Of a stretch of DNA of 64,000 bases, positions 27,278 to 37,400 are shown in pieces; positions within the stretch are counted from its first letter, which is position 1, and each line of letters starts with the position of its first letter. The notes below the pieces were generated by a model. It saw only the letters and a list, made by a program, of their open reading frames with translations. It searched no databases and was not told where the DNA came from. The position numbers and the translations under genes were made by a program. Source of the stretch: Cytophagales bacterium (lineage in GTDB: Bacteria > Bacteroidota > Bacteroidia > Cytophagales > Spirosomataceae); assembly GCA_004292855.1 (NCBI GenBank), contig RDXN01000065.1, positions 1 to 64,000 of the forward strand, in the 5' to 3' direction.

Positions 27278-30175
27278 ATGCAAAAACTTCTAACCCTGGC
27301 ATTCCTATTTTTCATACATCTGTCGGTTGCCCAGTCGCCCGACAACATCAAAGCCATTCAGCAGCGACTGGTGGGCGAACGCGCCCTGCTTCGCCGACAA
27401 CTCACCAACTCCAAAGCCGACGCCGTGCCAACGCTTCGGCGGATGATGGCCCTGGGGCAATGGACCGAGGCCATGACAGCCACCACTAAACTCACTAACA
27501 TCAGCACCGTTGACCGGCTCCTGCTCCGGGCCGAACACGCCTGGCTAACCAACGATTTCCGCAAGGCCGAGTCGCTCGTGAAGCAGGTGCTCGAAAAAGA
27601 CCCCGCCGATGTGTGGGCCAACCGCCAACAGGCCACCCTGTTGATTGAGGCCTGGCGGTTGCCGCAGGCCGTCGCCCTTTGCAACACCCTACTGGCCCGC
27701 GACCCCGCCGACGACGAAACGGCCCTCGTGTTGGGCCGGGCGTTACTCCTGCAAAAACGCTACCCCGACGCCCTCGCCATTGCCAAACGACTTCAGAAGG
27801 CCAACCCTAACCTTGCCCCGGCCTATTTGCTCGAAGCGAATGTGTATTTCTGGGATCAACAGCCCGAACAGGCCGTGGCCCCACTGGTGCGCTCGCTCAT
27901 GCTCGACCCCTTCAACGCCGATGCCCGCTTCAGCTACGGCTACGCGATCTGGCGACGAATCGACGCCACCCAGCTCAACGCGATGGCCGATCAATGGCAA
28001 CTGGCTCTCGACCTGAACCCGTTGCATTTCCAAACGCACTGGCACTGGGGCAATGGCCACACCAACCGCACCTATGCCGACTACGCCGACAAAAACGAAA
28101 AGGCCATTCGCGACACCCTGCGCGGGGCCGACCGGCTGTTTCGCGCCCGAAAACTGCCCGAGGCCCTCGCCGTTACCGCGCAGGCCGAGCGACTTTATCC
28201 GGCTTCGGTATTGCCTGCCATGCACAGGGCTTCGCTGCTGTACAGCGAGTTCGACGCGCCTAACCGGGTGGCCAACCTCGACTCGGCAGAGGCCATTTTC
28301 CGGCGCGTTTTGACCAAAAAAGCCCATTACGGCCCCGCCCACAACGGGCTGTCGGCGGTCATAAAATCGAAACGGATTCCGTATCTGGCCCAGTACGACT
28401 CGGTAATGACCACGATCCGCAACGCCCCGATTCCCGACCCCGATTTGTTCAGCACAGTATTCCCCGACCTGAGTTATTACGCCGGAACGTTTGCCCGCAA
28501 CATGGTCTGGAACCAGTTATACACAAGCGTGGCCTACTTTCCGTTGCTGGCCAAACAAGGCAACAGCTTCGTGGTGCCGCCCCTGCACATCGACCTGTCG
28601 CTGGCCATGCGGTCACCGTATTTTCGGTACGCGACTACATTCGACAACCGGCAGTGGATGGACATTCGGGGTGTGGGCAGTGGGGCTGCGGCCATCGAGT
28701 ACGTGGAGCGTGGGGCCTGGGAGGAGCGCAACGTGGTGCTGCACGAGTACGTCCACCTGTTTCACGGGCGCGTGCTGACCGACAAAGAAAACAGACGCAT
28801 CCGGTCGCTGTATTACAAAGCCATGCAGGAGAAACGGACATTGGATTATTACTCGCAAAACAACGAATCAGAATATCTGGCACAGACCTACCCAGCTTAT
28901 TTCGAGACGGTTAAGGTGCATCCGCTCGATTTTAAGTCCATGAACATCCGGGCCGAGCTGAAGGCAAAAGATCCGGGCATGTACGGATTTCTGGACTCAC
29001 TTATCACCAAAGAAAAGGCCGCGCTCGCGGGCGATAAGCGGGCGATGGCCTCGAACTGGGCGCAGGTTTACCTGAATCTGAGCAGCAAATACACTAAAAC
29101 CGACCCCGCCCGAGCCGCCCGCCTGCTCGACACGGCCCTCGTCTACGACCGTCGGTATCAGCCCGCCTACCTGGCCTACGCCCGCGTGAAAGGAGAGCAA
29201 AAACAGTTCGATATAGCCCGCGAGTACATCAACATTGCCCAGTCGATCAACCAAAATTACGCACCGGCGTACGTGGCTCTGGCCGATTGGGAGAAGGCCC
29301 GGCAGGTGGTGGGTGCAACTAATCACACCGAGACGGTAGCTGCACAGGCGAAGTATTTGCAAAAGGCCGTCGACCTCGAAAACGACTATCAGACCCGCGC
29401 CCAAATGGCCGTGCAACTCCGCGAGACCTACCTGCATAACGCGCAGATTGTGAACGCCATACGAGCCGCCGAAGCCTACGCCCCCACAAGCTCGACGATC
29501 TCGACCTATCTCCGCGACAAGCGCGATGAGGCCCTGGCGTTTGCAGCCGCCCACCGGGCCATGCTCGGCTACACCCAACCGCTTGATTTGCTCCGCAAGC
29601 AGGTTGCCCAACGCCCCCAGAACTACGAACTGCGCGGCCTCTTTGCCGATGCTCTGCTCATTACGGGCAAAGCCGCCGAAGCCGTTCAGACTATCGCCGA
29701 AGCACAGCGGATTCTGGCCTCAACCCAAAACGCCCGCACCGATTTCAGCCTGCGACTGGCCGAGGGTTATGCTGCGTTGGGCCGCATCGACTCGCTCCGG
29801 CATTATCTGGGCGTGGTACTAGCCGACAAGGGTACACTTGATCCAATGGACAAGCAACGACTGGTGCGGCTCATGATCCGGGCCGGTCAGAGTGCCGACG
29901 CCAAAAAATTGTTCGACACGTTGCCCACCGACATTGACCAACTGTACCGGGCGTCGGCACAGTTTTCGATAGGCATGCTGGCTCAACAATCCGGCAAACC
30001 CGAACATGGTATCGGGGGACTGATGCAGGCCATCGCCCTCAACCCCTACGACCTCGATGCCCAACGGCAACTCGCTGAAATTTACCGCAAAACCAACCTT
30101 TCGTCGGAATTAGCTGCCCTGAAAAAAGCGGCTGGGCAGTTGGGCATTAGATTTGGTGATGCGGCAGGATTGTGA
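27278..30175 (+). CDS. Exported TPR protein with gluzincin-like metallopeptidase motif
   Basis: This 965-residue protein has a signal peptide (LLTLAFLFFIHLSVAQ) and TPR-like helical repeats on both sides of a central domain (VWANRQQATLLIEAWRLPQA near 110; QPAYLAYARVKGEQKQFDIA near 630; more near 780-900). The central domain holds LHEYVHLFHG, an HExxH zinc-binding motif at about residues 489-493, followed 40 residues later by NESEYLAQTYPAYF, whose Glu could be the third ligand as in gluzincins. It would act in the periplasm or on the cell surface. The S10 carboxypeptidase gene starts 25 bases downstream, so the two probably form a peptide-degrading operon. I do not recognise a named family beyond these motifs. 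Confidence 0.75.
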   Translation: MQKLLTLAFLFFIHLSVAQSPDNIKAIQQRLVGERALLRRQLTNSKADAVPTLRRMMALGQWTEAMTATTKLTNISTVDRLLLRAEHAWLTNDFRKAESLVKQVLEKDPADVWANRQQATLLIEAWRLPQAVALCNTLLARDPADDETALVLGRALLLQKRYPDALAIAKRLQKANPNLAPAYLLEANVYFWDQQPEQAVAPLVRSLMLDPFNADARFSYGYAIWRRIDATQLNAMADQWQLALDLNPLHFQTHWHWGNGHTNRTYADYADKNEKAIRDTLRGADRLFRARKLPEALAVTAQAERLYPASVLPAMHRASLLYSEFDAPNRVANLDSAEAIFRRVLTKKAHYGPAHNGLSAVIKSKRIPYLAQYDSVMTTIRNAPIPDPDLFSTVFPDLSYYAGTFARNMVWNQLYTSVAYFPLLAKQGNSFVVPPLHIDLSLAMRSPYFRYATTFDNRQWMDIRGVGSGAAAIEYVERGAWEERNVVLHEYVHLFHGRVLTDKENRRIRSLYYKAMQEKRTLDYYSQNNESEYLAQTYPAYFETVKVHPLDFKSMNIRAELKAKDPGMYGFLDSLITKEKAALAGDKRAMASNWAQVYLNLSSKYTKTDPARAARLLDTALVYDRRYQPAYLAYARVKGEQKQFDIAREYINIAQSINQNYAPAYVALADWEKARQVVGATNHTETVAAQAKYLQKAVDLENDYQTRAQMAVQLRETYLHNAQIVNAIRAAEAYAPTSSTISTYLRDKRDEALAFAAAHRAMLGYTQPLDLLRKQVAQRPQNYELRGLFADALLITGKAAEAVQTIAEAQRILASTQNARTDFSLRLAEGYAALGRIDSLRHYLGVVLADKGTLDPMDKQRLVRLMIRAGQSADAKKLFDTLPTDIDQLYRASAQFSIGMLAQQSGKPEHGIGGLMQAIALNPYDLDAQRQLAEIYRKTNLSSELAALKKAAGQLGIRFGDAAGL

Positions 30176-30200
30176 ACGTATAAACCAATACAAAATCCCA

Positions 30201-31751
30201 ATGAAACACCCACTACTGCTTGCACTCTGCGTTACCACAACGCTCGCACTAGCCCAGCCCGCCCCCAACCGACCCGTCGGACCGTCCGCCCCGGTCAAAA
30301 CAGGGCCAGTCGCGCCCGTTGCCGGGAGTCTCGGCCTCATCATCGACTCGACCGTGACCACTACCCACGCCGTGACCATCAAGGGACAGCGCGTGCCGTA
30401 CACGGCCGCCACCGGCACGCAACCCGTGTGGGACGAGACCGGCAAACCCATCGCAGGCGTGTTTTATACCTACTACGAACGCACCGATGTGAAAGACCGG
30501 GCTGCGCGTCCGCTCGTCATCTCGTTCAACGGGGGGCCGGGTACGGCGTCGGTGTGGATGCACATGGCCTACACCGGCCCCAAACTACTCAACGTCGATT
30601 CGGAGGGATACCCGCTACAACCGTACGCCATCAAGGACAACCCGCATTCGATTCTGGACGTGGCCGATATTGTGTTTATCGACCCCGTCAACACGGGCTA
30701 CTCGCGCATGGTCAGCCCCGACGGCCCGAAGGAGAAATTCTTCGGTGTCAACGCCGACATAAAGTATTTGGCCGAGTGGTTGAACACGTTTGTGAGCCGC
30801 AAGAGCCGGTGGTTGTCGCCCAAGTACCTGATTGGCGAGAGCTACGGCACCACGCGGGTGTCGGGCCTCGCGCTGGAGTTGCAAAACGCCAGTTGGATGT
30901 ACCTCAACGGTGTGATCCTGGTGTCGCCCACCGATTTGGGCATTGAGCGGGGCGCGGCCATCGAGGGGGCCAACCGCTTGCCCTATTACGCGGCTACGGC
31001 CTGGCATCATAAGGTGCTACCCGCCGATTTACAGAAGAAAGACCTCACCGAAATGCTGCCCGAAGTGGAGCAGTTCACACAAAACGAGTTGATCCCGGCC
31101 ATGGCGCGGGGTGGTTTTCTGGACCCCCAAAAACGGCAGCAACTCGCCACCCGCATGGCCCGGTATTCGGGTTTGCCCGAAAAGGTAATTCTGGAACACA
31201 ACCTGAACGTGCCCACGAATTTCTTCTGGAAAGAACTCCTCCGCGACAAAGGCTATACCATCGGGCGGCTCGACTCGCGCTACCTCGGCATCGACCGGCA
31301 GGTGTCCGGCGACCGCCCCGACTATTCGCCCGAACTGACCTCGTGGCTGCACTCGTTTACGCCCCCCATCAACCACTATTTCCGCGAGGTGCTGGGCTAC
31401 AAAACCGACCTGAAATACTTCATGTTCGGGCCGGTGAGTCCGTGGGCACGCACGGGCGAGAATCAGGACCGGTCGGCGGAGAATCTGCGGCAGGCAATGG
31501 CCCAGAACCCGTATCTGCACCTGCTCGTGCAGTCGGGTTATTACGACGGGGCCTGCGATTACTACAACGCCCAGTACAACATGTGGCAAATGGACCCTAG
31601 CGGCAAGCTCAAATCGCGGATGGACTGGAAGGGCTACCGAAGCGGCCACATGATGTATCTGCGCCAGGAAGACCTCGCCACCTCCAACGAAGACCTGCGC
31701 GAGTTCATCAAACGAACCACGCCCAAAGCGGGCCAACCGGCGAAGTATTAG
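30201..31751 (+). CDS. Peptidase family S10 serine carboxypeptidase
   Basis: The start at 30201 gives a signal peptide (LLLALCVTTTLALAQ). The S10 catalytic serine sits in GESYGTTR (about residue 214). The family's oxyanion segment is SFNGGPGTASVWMHM, and the late Asp and His are in SGYYDGACDYYNAQ and RSGHMMYL. At 516 residues it has normal length. It removes C-terminal residues from peptides, and in bacteria of this group is exported. It follows the TPR metallopeptidase gene by 25 bases and is itself followed by a clear hairpin terminator, which marks the end of a two-gene unit. Confidence 0.92.
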   Translation: MKHPLLLALCVTTTLALAQPAPNRPVGPSAPVKTGPVAPVAGSLGLIIDSTVTTTHAVTIKGQRVPYTAATGTQPVWDETGKPIAGVFYTYYERTDVKDRAARPLVISFNGGPGTASVWMHMAYTGPKLLNVDSEGYPLQPYAIKDNPHSILDVADIVFIDPVNTGYSRMVSPDGPKEKFFGVNADIKYLAEWLNTFVSRKSRWLSPKYLIGESYGTTRVSGLALELQNASWMYLNGVILVSPTDLGIERGAAIEGANRLPYYAATAWHHKVLPADLQKKDLTEMLPEVEQFTQNELIPAMARGGFLDPQKRQQLATRMARYSGLPEKVILEHNLNVPTNFFWKELLRDKGYTIGRLDSRYLGIDRQVSGDRPDYSPELTSWLHSFTPPINHYFREVLGYKTDLKYFMFGPVSPWARTGENQDRSAENLRQAMAQNPYLHLLVQSGYYDGACDYYNAQYNMWQMDPSGKLKSRMDWKGYRSGHMMYLRQEDLATSNEDLREFIKRTTPKAGQPAKY

Positions 31752-31780
31752 CCGTTTTCGAGTCAGATGTATAAGTGGAA

Positions 31781-31815
31781 AGAGCGGCCCGTAAGCCGCT
31801 CTTTTATTTTTTTTC
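31781..31815 (+). terminator. Intrinsic terminator after the S10 peptidase gene
   Basis: A perfect 8-bp stem (agagcggc / gccgctct) with a six-base loop is followed by ttttattttttttc. It lies 30 bases after the stop. Confidence 0.9.
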
Positions 31816-31907
31816 GCTTTGCTTAAAATATTCCACCACCGATTTGCGACTACCGTATCAGAAGCCTGGTAGATGGGCTTCCTTGAACCAATAAACACGC
31901 AAATACT

Positions 31908-32177
31908 ATGAACATTTGGCGCATAGCAGGCTTGGCCCTGATGATCGGCCTCGGTCTGTTTCTTCTCTCGGTCATTGTCAAACTGCTGATCGTGGCTGCG
32001 GTGGCCGCCCTTATTTTCAAAGTCGTTGGCAAGCAGATTGCCCGCCGATATTACGGGCACGGCAACGTGCAGGGAGGCCCTTGGGCACCGGCAACGAGCA
32101 TCATTTCTATTGATAATCCGGCCTACCGTCAGCCTAGTTACCAAGCAGGATACGAGCGGATTATCTCCATCAATTAA
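31908..32177 (+). CDS. Small membrane protein upstream of hsp20, function unknown
   Basis: This 89-residue protein has one long or two short hydrophobic helices (residues about 5-42: IAGLALMIGLGLFLLSVIVK and LLIVAAVAALIFKVV) and a polar C-terminal tail with GKQIARRYYGHGN. It starts 26 bases upstream of the Hsp20 gene in the same direction and so probably belongs to the same stress-induced transcript. No known family comes to mind. Confidence 0.7.
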   Translation: MNIWRIAGLALMIGLGLFLLSVIVKLLIVAAVAALIFKVVGKQIARRYYGHGNVQGGPWAPATSIISIDNPAYRQPSYQAGYERIISIN

Positions 32178-32203
32178 GTTAACATCGTAAACAACAAACA
32201 ATC

Positions 32204-32674
32204 ATGCAGTACAATAAAGGATTTCAAGGCGAGTACAAAGGTGGATGCGGCTCATGGGGTGGCCACCACAAAAGTCACTGGGGTAAAGGCAAATGGGGTG
32301 AAATGTGGAAGCAAAAAATGGCTCACTTCAACCAGCCCCCCGTGAATATCGAAGACACGGACAGCGCGTTTGTGATTTCACTCTACGCGGCTGGCCTCGA
32401 CAAGTCGAAGGTTTCTCTGACCGTTAAAGAAGACGTACTGACCATCGCCTACCCTGGCACCCAGTCTCAGGAGGGAGCTACCGAACAGCCACAGACGGGC
32501 TTCACCTATCAGGAATACAGCTTCAACGCGGGTGGTTTCGAGCGGCAGTTTCAGTTGAATAATAAGGTGCTGACCGATCAGATTTCGGCCACCTACGCTG
32601 ATGGCATCCTGCGGGTAACACTACCCAAGAATCCCGCCACGAATGTACCCGCGCAGACAATTGCGGTGGGGTAA
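32204..32674 (+). CDS. Hsp20/alpha-crystallin small heat-shock protein
   Basis: This 156-residue protein has a Gly/Lys/His-rich N-terminal arm (about 1-45) followed by an alpha-crystallin domain (PPVNIEDTDSAFVISLYAAG, KSKVSLTVKEDVLTIAYPG, FNAGGFERQFQLNNKVLTDQ, YADGILRVTLPKN), which ends with the canonical G-(I)L-x-V-x-L-P-K motif. It forms oligomers that hold unfolding proteins in the cytoplasm. It follows a small membrane-protein gene by 26 bases. A bidirectional terminator separates it from the converging defence-like operon. Confidence 0.95.
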   Translation: MQYNKGFQGEYKGGCGSWGGHHKSHWGKGKWGEMWKQKMAHFNQPPVNIEDTDSAFVISLYAAGLDKSKVSLTVKEDVLTIAYPGTQSQEGATEQPQTGFTYQEYSFNAGGFERQFQLNNKVLTDQISATYADGILRVTLPKNPATNVPAQTIAVG

Positions 32675-32692
32675 TTGGGGGAATAGTCTGAA

Positions 32693-32726
32693 CAAAAAAA
32701 CCGCTCAGAGATGGGCGGTTTTTTTG
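32693..32726. terminator. Bidirectional intrinsic terminator
   Basis: A hairpin (aaaaaaaccgctc ... gggcggttttttt) with A and T runs on both sides lies between converging genes, Hsp20 on the left and the DUF3037-like gene on the right. It can terminate both. Confidence 0.85.
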
Positions 32727-32731
32727 TCGTG

Positions 32732-33610
32732 CTAGGCTTCTTCAAGAAGTTTCTCGGAGAACTTGCCCACCTTCCTCTTCCGAAATTTTTCGGCTATTTC
32801 GGCAAGCTTAGACGATTTTCCTAAAGTAAACTGCGGAGTTGATTGCAGGATGTCGTATAACTCCTTACGGTCTTTATTATCACCCTTGTATGGGTCCACA
32901 ATCAGGTGATACTCGGGTTTTCCGTTAATATTACGCTCTCGGGCAAACCGATTTAATCGATCAATAACACTTTCAAATTCGCTTAACTCACGCTGGATGG
33001 TATCAAGATGATGGTTAGCATTCAAATCAATGGCCTTTACGGCGTACATGGCTCCATTGACGCCCACTCCATCCAGGTGATAATCAAAATATAAAGCAGG
33101 CAATTGACGCTTACGAATTGTGTAATCTACGTCGATGCTCCCGCGTAATGGTTCATAAAAATTGTGTTGAATCCGTTGCTTCAACACTGAAACTTCCGGG
33201 TGATTTGGCTTGACCGAGATCAACACGTTTGCTTCGACGAATCGCTCAAAATAACGCTCAAATTGATTAACCAATTGCTCTGATTCGATATATGCAGGCT
33301 CCGAAAACTGGAGCAGTCCGTTGTTATAGGAAGCTAAACGGGCAATAAAGTCATGCTGAATTTGTACAGGAAATTGCATGAGTTGATTCGACTGATCGCT
33401 CAAATCCTGTTTGAAAAACTGGTGTAATTGACCAAGCGAAAAAGTCAGCAGCTTCGCCGAGGCCGGGCTTAGTTTTTTAGCAAACTCTACCTTTGAATCG
33501 GATAATCTGAACAGGGCAGTCCGGCCCGACAGCACAACCAGACCCAGGGCAATACTCTCGTTGCTCAGCGGATTGCTCACAAACCGCAATATGCTATAGT
33601 AGCCCGCCAT
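32732..33610 (-). CDS. DUF3037-like protein, last gene of the methylase-helicase operon
   Basis: The N-terminal part (YYSILRFVSNPLSNESIALG, then LVVLSGRTALFRLSD) fits the DUF3037 pattern (a short beta-rich domain starting Y..LR..P.....E....G). DUF3037 proteins are typically encoded next to HipA-like kinases, as here. At 292 residues it is longer than the usual DUF3037 protein; the second half (about 130-290) is helical and charged and I do not recognise it. The start lies one base after the stop of the HipA-like gene, showing tight coupling. DNA composition is more AT-rich than the surrounding core genes. Function is unknown; it could be a regulator or target of the kinase. Confidence 0.6.
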   Translation of the reverse strand: MAGYYSILRFVSNPLSNESIALGLVVLSGRTALFRLSDSKVEFAKKLSPASAKLLTFSLGQLHQFFKQDLSDQSNQLMQFPVQIQHDFIARLASYNNGLLQFSEPAYIESEQLVNQFERYFERFVEANVLISVKPNHPEVSVLKQRIQHNFYEPLRGSIDVDYTIRKRQLPALYFDYHLDGVGVNGAMYAVKAIDLNANHHLDTIQRELSEFESVIDRLNRFARERNINGKPEYHLIVDPYKGDNKDRKELYDILQSTPQFTLGKSSKLAEIAEKFRKRKVGKFSEKLLEEA

Positions 33611-33611
33611 T

Positions 33612-34463
33612 TTAGTGTAAGTAGTTTAAGTAAGTGCTTGCAATACGTTCATTACGAACTCTATCAGCAAAAAACTGTTTCAAATGCTCTTTGGCTTTTC
33701 GGCTAAGCCCCCACGCTACGGGAACCTCCGCAAAAATTGAATCCAAAGCTGTTAACGCAAGATCCATGCCGCTACGTATTTCGTCTTGCAAACTGCTAAT
33801 TGCCTGAGGGGGCGTAAACTTAACAATTGCTGGCACAAAACGGTGCGACAACAACCATTTTTTAGGTTCACGGATTAGTAGCGCATCACGCACATCCCGA
33901 TAATTCTCCAAATAAGCAAAAGTAGCCGTGTGGTCAATTGGGCAAAAATCAAATGTCCCATCGGGTCGGCTGGTAAGCAACAGATTTGGATTGTCAGGCT
34001 TACGATCAAAGTTGCCAACCCATTGATCGAAAACGCCGATCTTAAGCAAATCAAGTGGTTGATGAAACAGTTGCATTTGGGCCGGATGGTGTGGCCCTGC
34101 AAAGAAAACGTCAATCTCTACTTGACTGCTTACGACCCTCGAACCAAAAAATAGCCGATCCTCGAACGGACAGTTGCGATACCGTTCGGATAAACGGCCC
34201 CGTTGACGTTCGTAGGCATCAACCACCGGTTGGCTGATCTGCACTAACGAGAACGGTGGCACCGCTAATCCCCAACAACGAGCCAGATAACCACACAACA
34301 CCTCGTTGATGACCTCCACGCAGGAATTGGCCCCGGTTGTTTTCGCTATGTATTCATTGCCATCGTTGGCCAATACACGCAACGGGCGGCTACCCTCCGT
34401 TGAGATTTCTTTGACAATTAATTCAGCCCGAACGGTGGTTAGCGGTGGTATCAGATCAACCAT
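33612..34463 (-). CDS. HipA-like (HipA_2 type) kinase
   Basis: This 283-residue protein has a protein-kinase-like core. It shows a nucleotide-binding Lys41 in EYIAKTTG, a helix C Glu54 (VINEVLCGYLA), a catalytic loop GNFDRKPDNPNLLL (Asp153, Asn158/160) and a metal-binding Asp177 in CPIDHTATF. It lacks the N-terminal HipA domain and has no HipB-type antitoxin beside it, which is the pattern of the 'HipA-like kinase' family that pairs with DUF3037 proteins. All kinase landmarks are intact, so activity is likely. It sits 10 bases after the methyltransferase gene and one base before the DUF3037-like gene. The substrate is unknown. Within this operon a role as a regulator or growth-arrest effector is inference. 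Confidence 0.8.
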   Translation of the reverse strand: MVDLIPPLTTVRAELIVKEISTEGSRPLRVLANDGNEYIAKTTGANSCVEVINEVLCGYLARCWGLAVPPFSLVQISQPVVDAYERQRGRLSERYRNCPFEDRLFFGSRVVSSQVEIDVFFAGPHHPAQMQLFHQPLDLLKIGVFDQWVGNFDRKPDNPNLLLTSRPDGTFDFCPIDHTATFAYLENYRDVRDALLIREPKKWLLSHRFVPAIVKFTPPQAISSLQDEIRSGMDLALTALDSIFAEVPVAWGLSRKAKEHLKQFFADRVRNERIASTYLNYLH

Positions 34464-34472
34464 TCTACTCGT

Positions 34473-37400
34473 TTATACCAATAAGGAGAAATTTCCCCGC
34501 TCCAAGTTCCGAAAATTATTCCGAATCTGTTCGCGCTCGCGGCTGCCGACGGTGGGGAACTGATCGAGCACATAAAGCACCTCGGTTTCCGTCAAGCCGT
34601 AGGCCCGGAACACAAGTGCATCAATCTGGGCTTCGTAGGCGAGCGTATCGGCACTCATAGACTGAGTTTTTTTGAGAGCCAGCACCGTATCGACCAACTG
34701 CTCCAACTGCCGCTCTGTTTGGGCATCCGGCTCCGGCACAGGAAGCTGCTCGATTTTGTACTTTTTCCAACGGTTTGTTCCCATGCCCGATGTGGTGGTG
34801 ATCTGCTCGAAATACCACTGGGCTGCTTTTGAATTCAGGACTGCCAATAGATACTTTAAGGAATCACCAATCATCATAAAAATGGTATCGTTGAAATAAG
34901 TTCCGGCATCGTCGTAAGTGAATTTTGCTTTATCTGCAAGCTCACCCCATATGATCTTAGGCTTATCAAAATCCTTTAGATATGCACAATTTCGCAAGTT
35001 TGTCCAGTGATTACCCTTATCGTAACGATTCTGAATTGCGGGCTGAAATTCGTTGGATTTGAAAAAGCTGTAAAGACTTGGGTAATCTTTAGGAATATCA
35101 ACTCGCAACAAATTCTCTTCCCGTAAACCATTGTGCGAAACTATCATCCAAGAATCGCTATTGTTATAAAAATATCTCGTCAGGTCGCGTCCTCGTAACG
35201 ATGGCTTGATAACATTGTGGTTATTGACATCCTCTTCTGTTAACCGTTTTCTGGTTTTTCCGTCAATTATAAATGCCTGGTTATAACCAGTTAGGATACC
35301 GCGATTAATCTCAACCTCCCACTCTCCCAACTTCTTCCCATTCCCTTCAATCTTCTTTTTCAGGGTGTTAGCCTGTTCGTCGCCTACGGACCAGCCTTCG
35401 GCGGGGAGGTCGGTGAGCCGGAAGGCGTGTTGGGCAATGTAGGCGGGGAGGGTATCGCGTTCCTTATCAAAATCGGCTCCTACGGTCGCTGCCTGTAGCT
35501 GATACGTGCATTTGTCCCGGCGGGTAATTAGGATATTGGTTTCGACCACGGCGGTCTCAAACAGCCGGGTGTCGGCAAAGTTAAGAAGCGTGAGCGGGTC
35601 GGTTTGCTCCACAAACAATTGGCGCAGGGGCTTGCCATACTGCGTTTGGAGCCAAGAGTTGGAGGTAATGTAGGTCAGGATGCCGCCGGGCCGCAGCAGC
35701 CGCACACCCTGCTCGTAGAACAGCCCGTAGATGTCGCCCGTTTTCTCAAATGTGCTGTATCCCTCTCGGCCATACTGCGCGGCTTCGGTCGGGATGCGCG
35801 ACAGTTGCAGATAGGGCGGGTTGGCAATGCAGATATCAAAGCCGCCTTTTTCGAACACTTCGGGGAAGAACAGGTGCCAGAGAAAATAGCCTTTCTCGCC
35901 GTTTTGTTTAGAGCGGGCAAGGCGGGCTTCGCGGGCCTGTTCGTCGGTCAGCAGGTTCTGAAACCGTTCGAGTTCGGTTTCTTTTCGGGCAATTGCTTTC
36001 TCGTACTCACGCTGTTTGGCGGGGGTTTTTGCGTTTTTCTGGGCTTGGCGGGCCATAAAAAGCTGACCTAGGATCTCGTTCTTTTTGTCGGTCCATTTGG
36101 CCTGCTCGGCCTGAATACACTCATCGATGTGTTTATTGATTTCAGCATTGATCTGGTTCCGCAGGTCTTGCTTCTCATCCTTCGTACCCGCTTTGAAATA
36201 AGCCTGAATCAACCGGCGCAATTTGGCTTTGCGCCCGTCGGTCATGCTTGCTTTGGGGGCCGCAAAGGCGAAACCCAGGCCCAATTGAGCATCTTTCAGC
36301 GTACCGTCGAGCTTTAGTTGGCCGTCTCTCAAAACACCTCTAGTGGGGTCATGATTTGTTTCACCAGCCGTCACACGCAACGGAATCACACCCTCAAACG
36401 ATTCCAGCAGGCTATCGCCCTGCATAATTTTGTAGTCGAGGTTGGGCAGGGGTTGGGGTTCGTCCTCATCCACGACGAGCGAGAGCCAGAACCGGAGTCG
36501 GGCAATATCCACCGCGCCGGGTTCCATATCCACGCCATAAATGGTTTCGCGGATAATGCGTTTTTTGACCTCAGCGCGGTTCAGCGTGAGGTCAAGGGTC
36601 ATTTTGGCGGCAAAAATCTCCCCTAACATCCCGACCGGAAACGCGCCGGAGCCAATGGCCGGGTCGCAGATTTTCAGGTCGTCGAGCAGTTCTTCGATGC
36701 GGGGCGCGTGAATCGTGATAAGATTATGGCGGTTCTGTTCGTCGCCCCGGCTCCCCTGCCGGATGAGCGTGTCGAGGGCTTCGAGCAGAGCCGGGCGCAT
36801 GGCTTCACCCAGTTCGGCGGTGAGCCGGTGCGCGAGGTGTTGAATCAGGCTCTCCTGACACATGTACTGCACAATTTCCTTCGGCGTGTAGAAAGCTCCC
36901 TTCTCGCGGTTTTCCTCAAGGAGGTTTTCAAAAATATGGCCGAGCATTTCGGGGTCGATACCCACCTCGTAATCGCCAGGGCTGTTTTCGTCAATCGTGA
37001 AATTATACTGATCGAAAAACTGGAGCAGGCTCGCGAAATAGTCAGCAGGCAGGTCGATGGCCTCCGTGAGTAATTGCCCGTCGGGGCGCGTGTCGCGGTC
37101 GAATAACCCCCCGTTCAGGTACGGCACACGGCAGGGTTCAATCCCGGCTGCCTCGAACCGAAAACCGGGGCGGTTAGGGTCATTGAGTGTATCGAAAAAC
37201 AGTTTAGTAAGGCAACGGCTGTAAAACCGGTCAGGCTGACGGAACCGCTCAAACAGGGTCTGCACGAATCGGATATTGCCCCCGCTCCACCCTGACGACC
37301 TCACCCCCAACCCCTCTCCTTCATAAAGAGAGGGGAGTGGACAGCCCATCCACCCTTTTTTTTGCAGGAAATGCAGGAACACAATCCGGCCTAGCATTTT

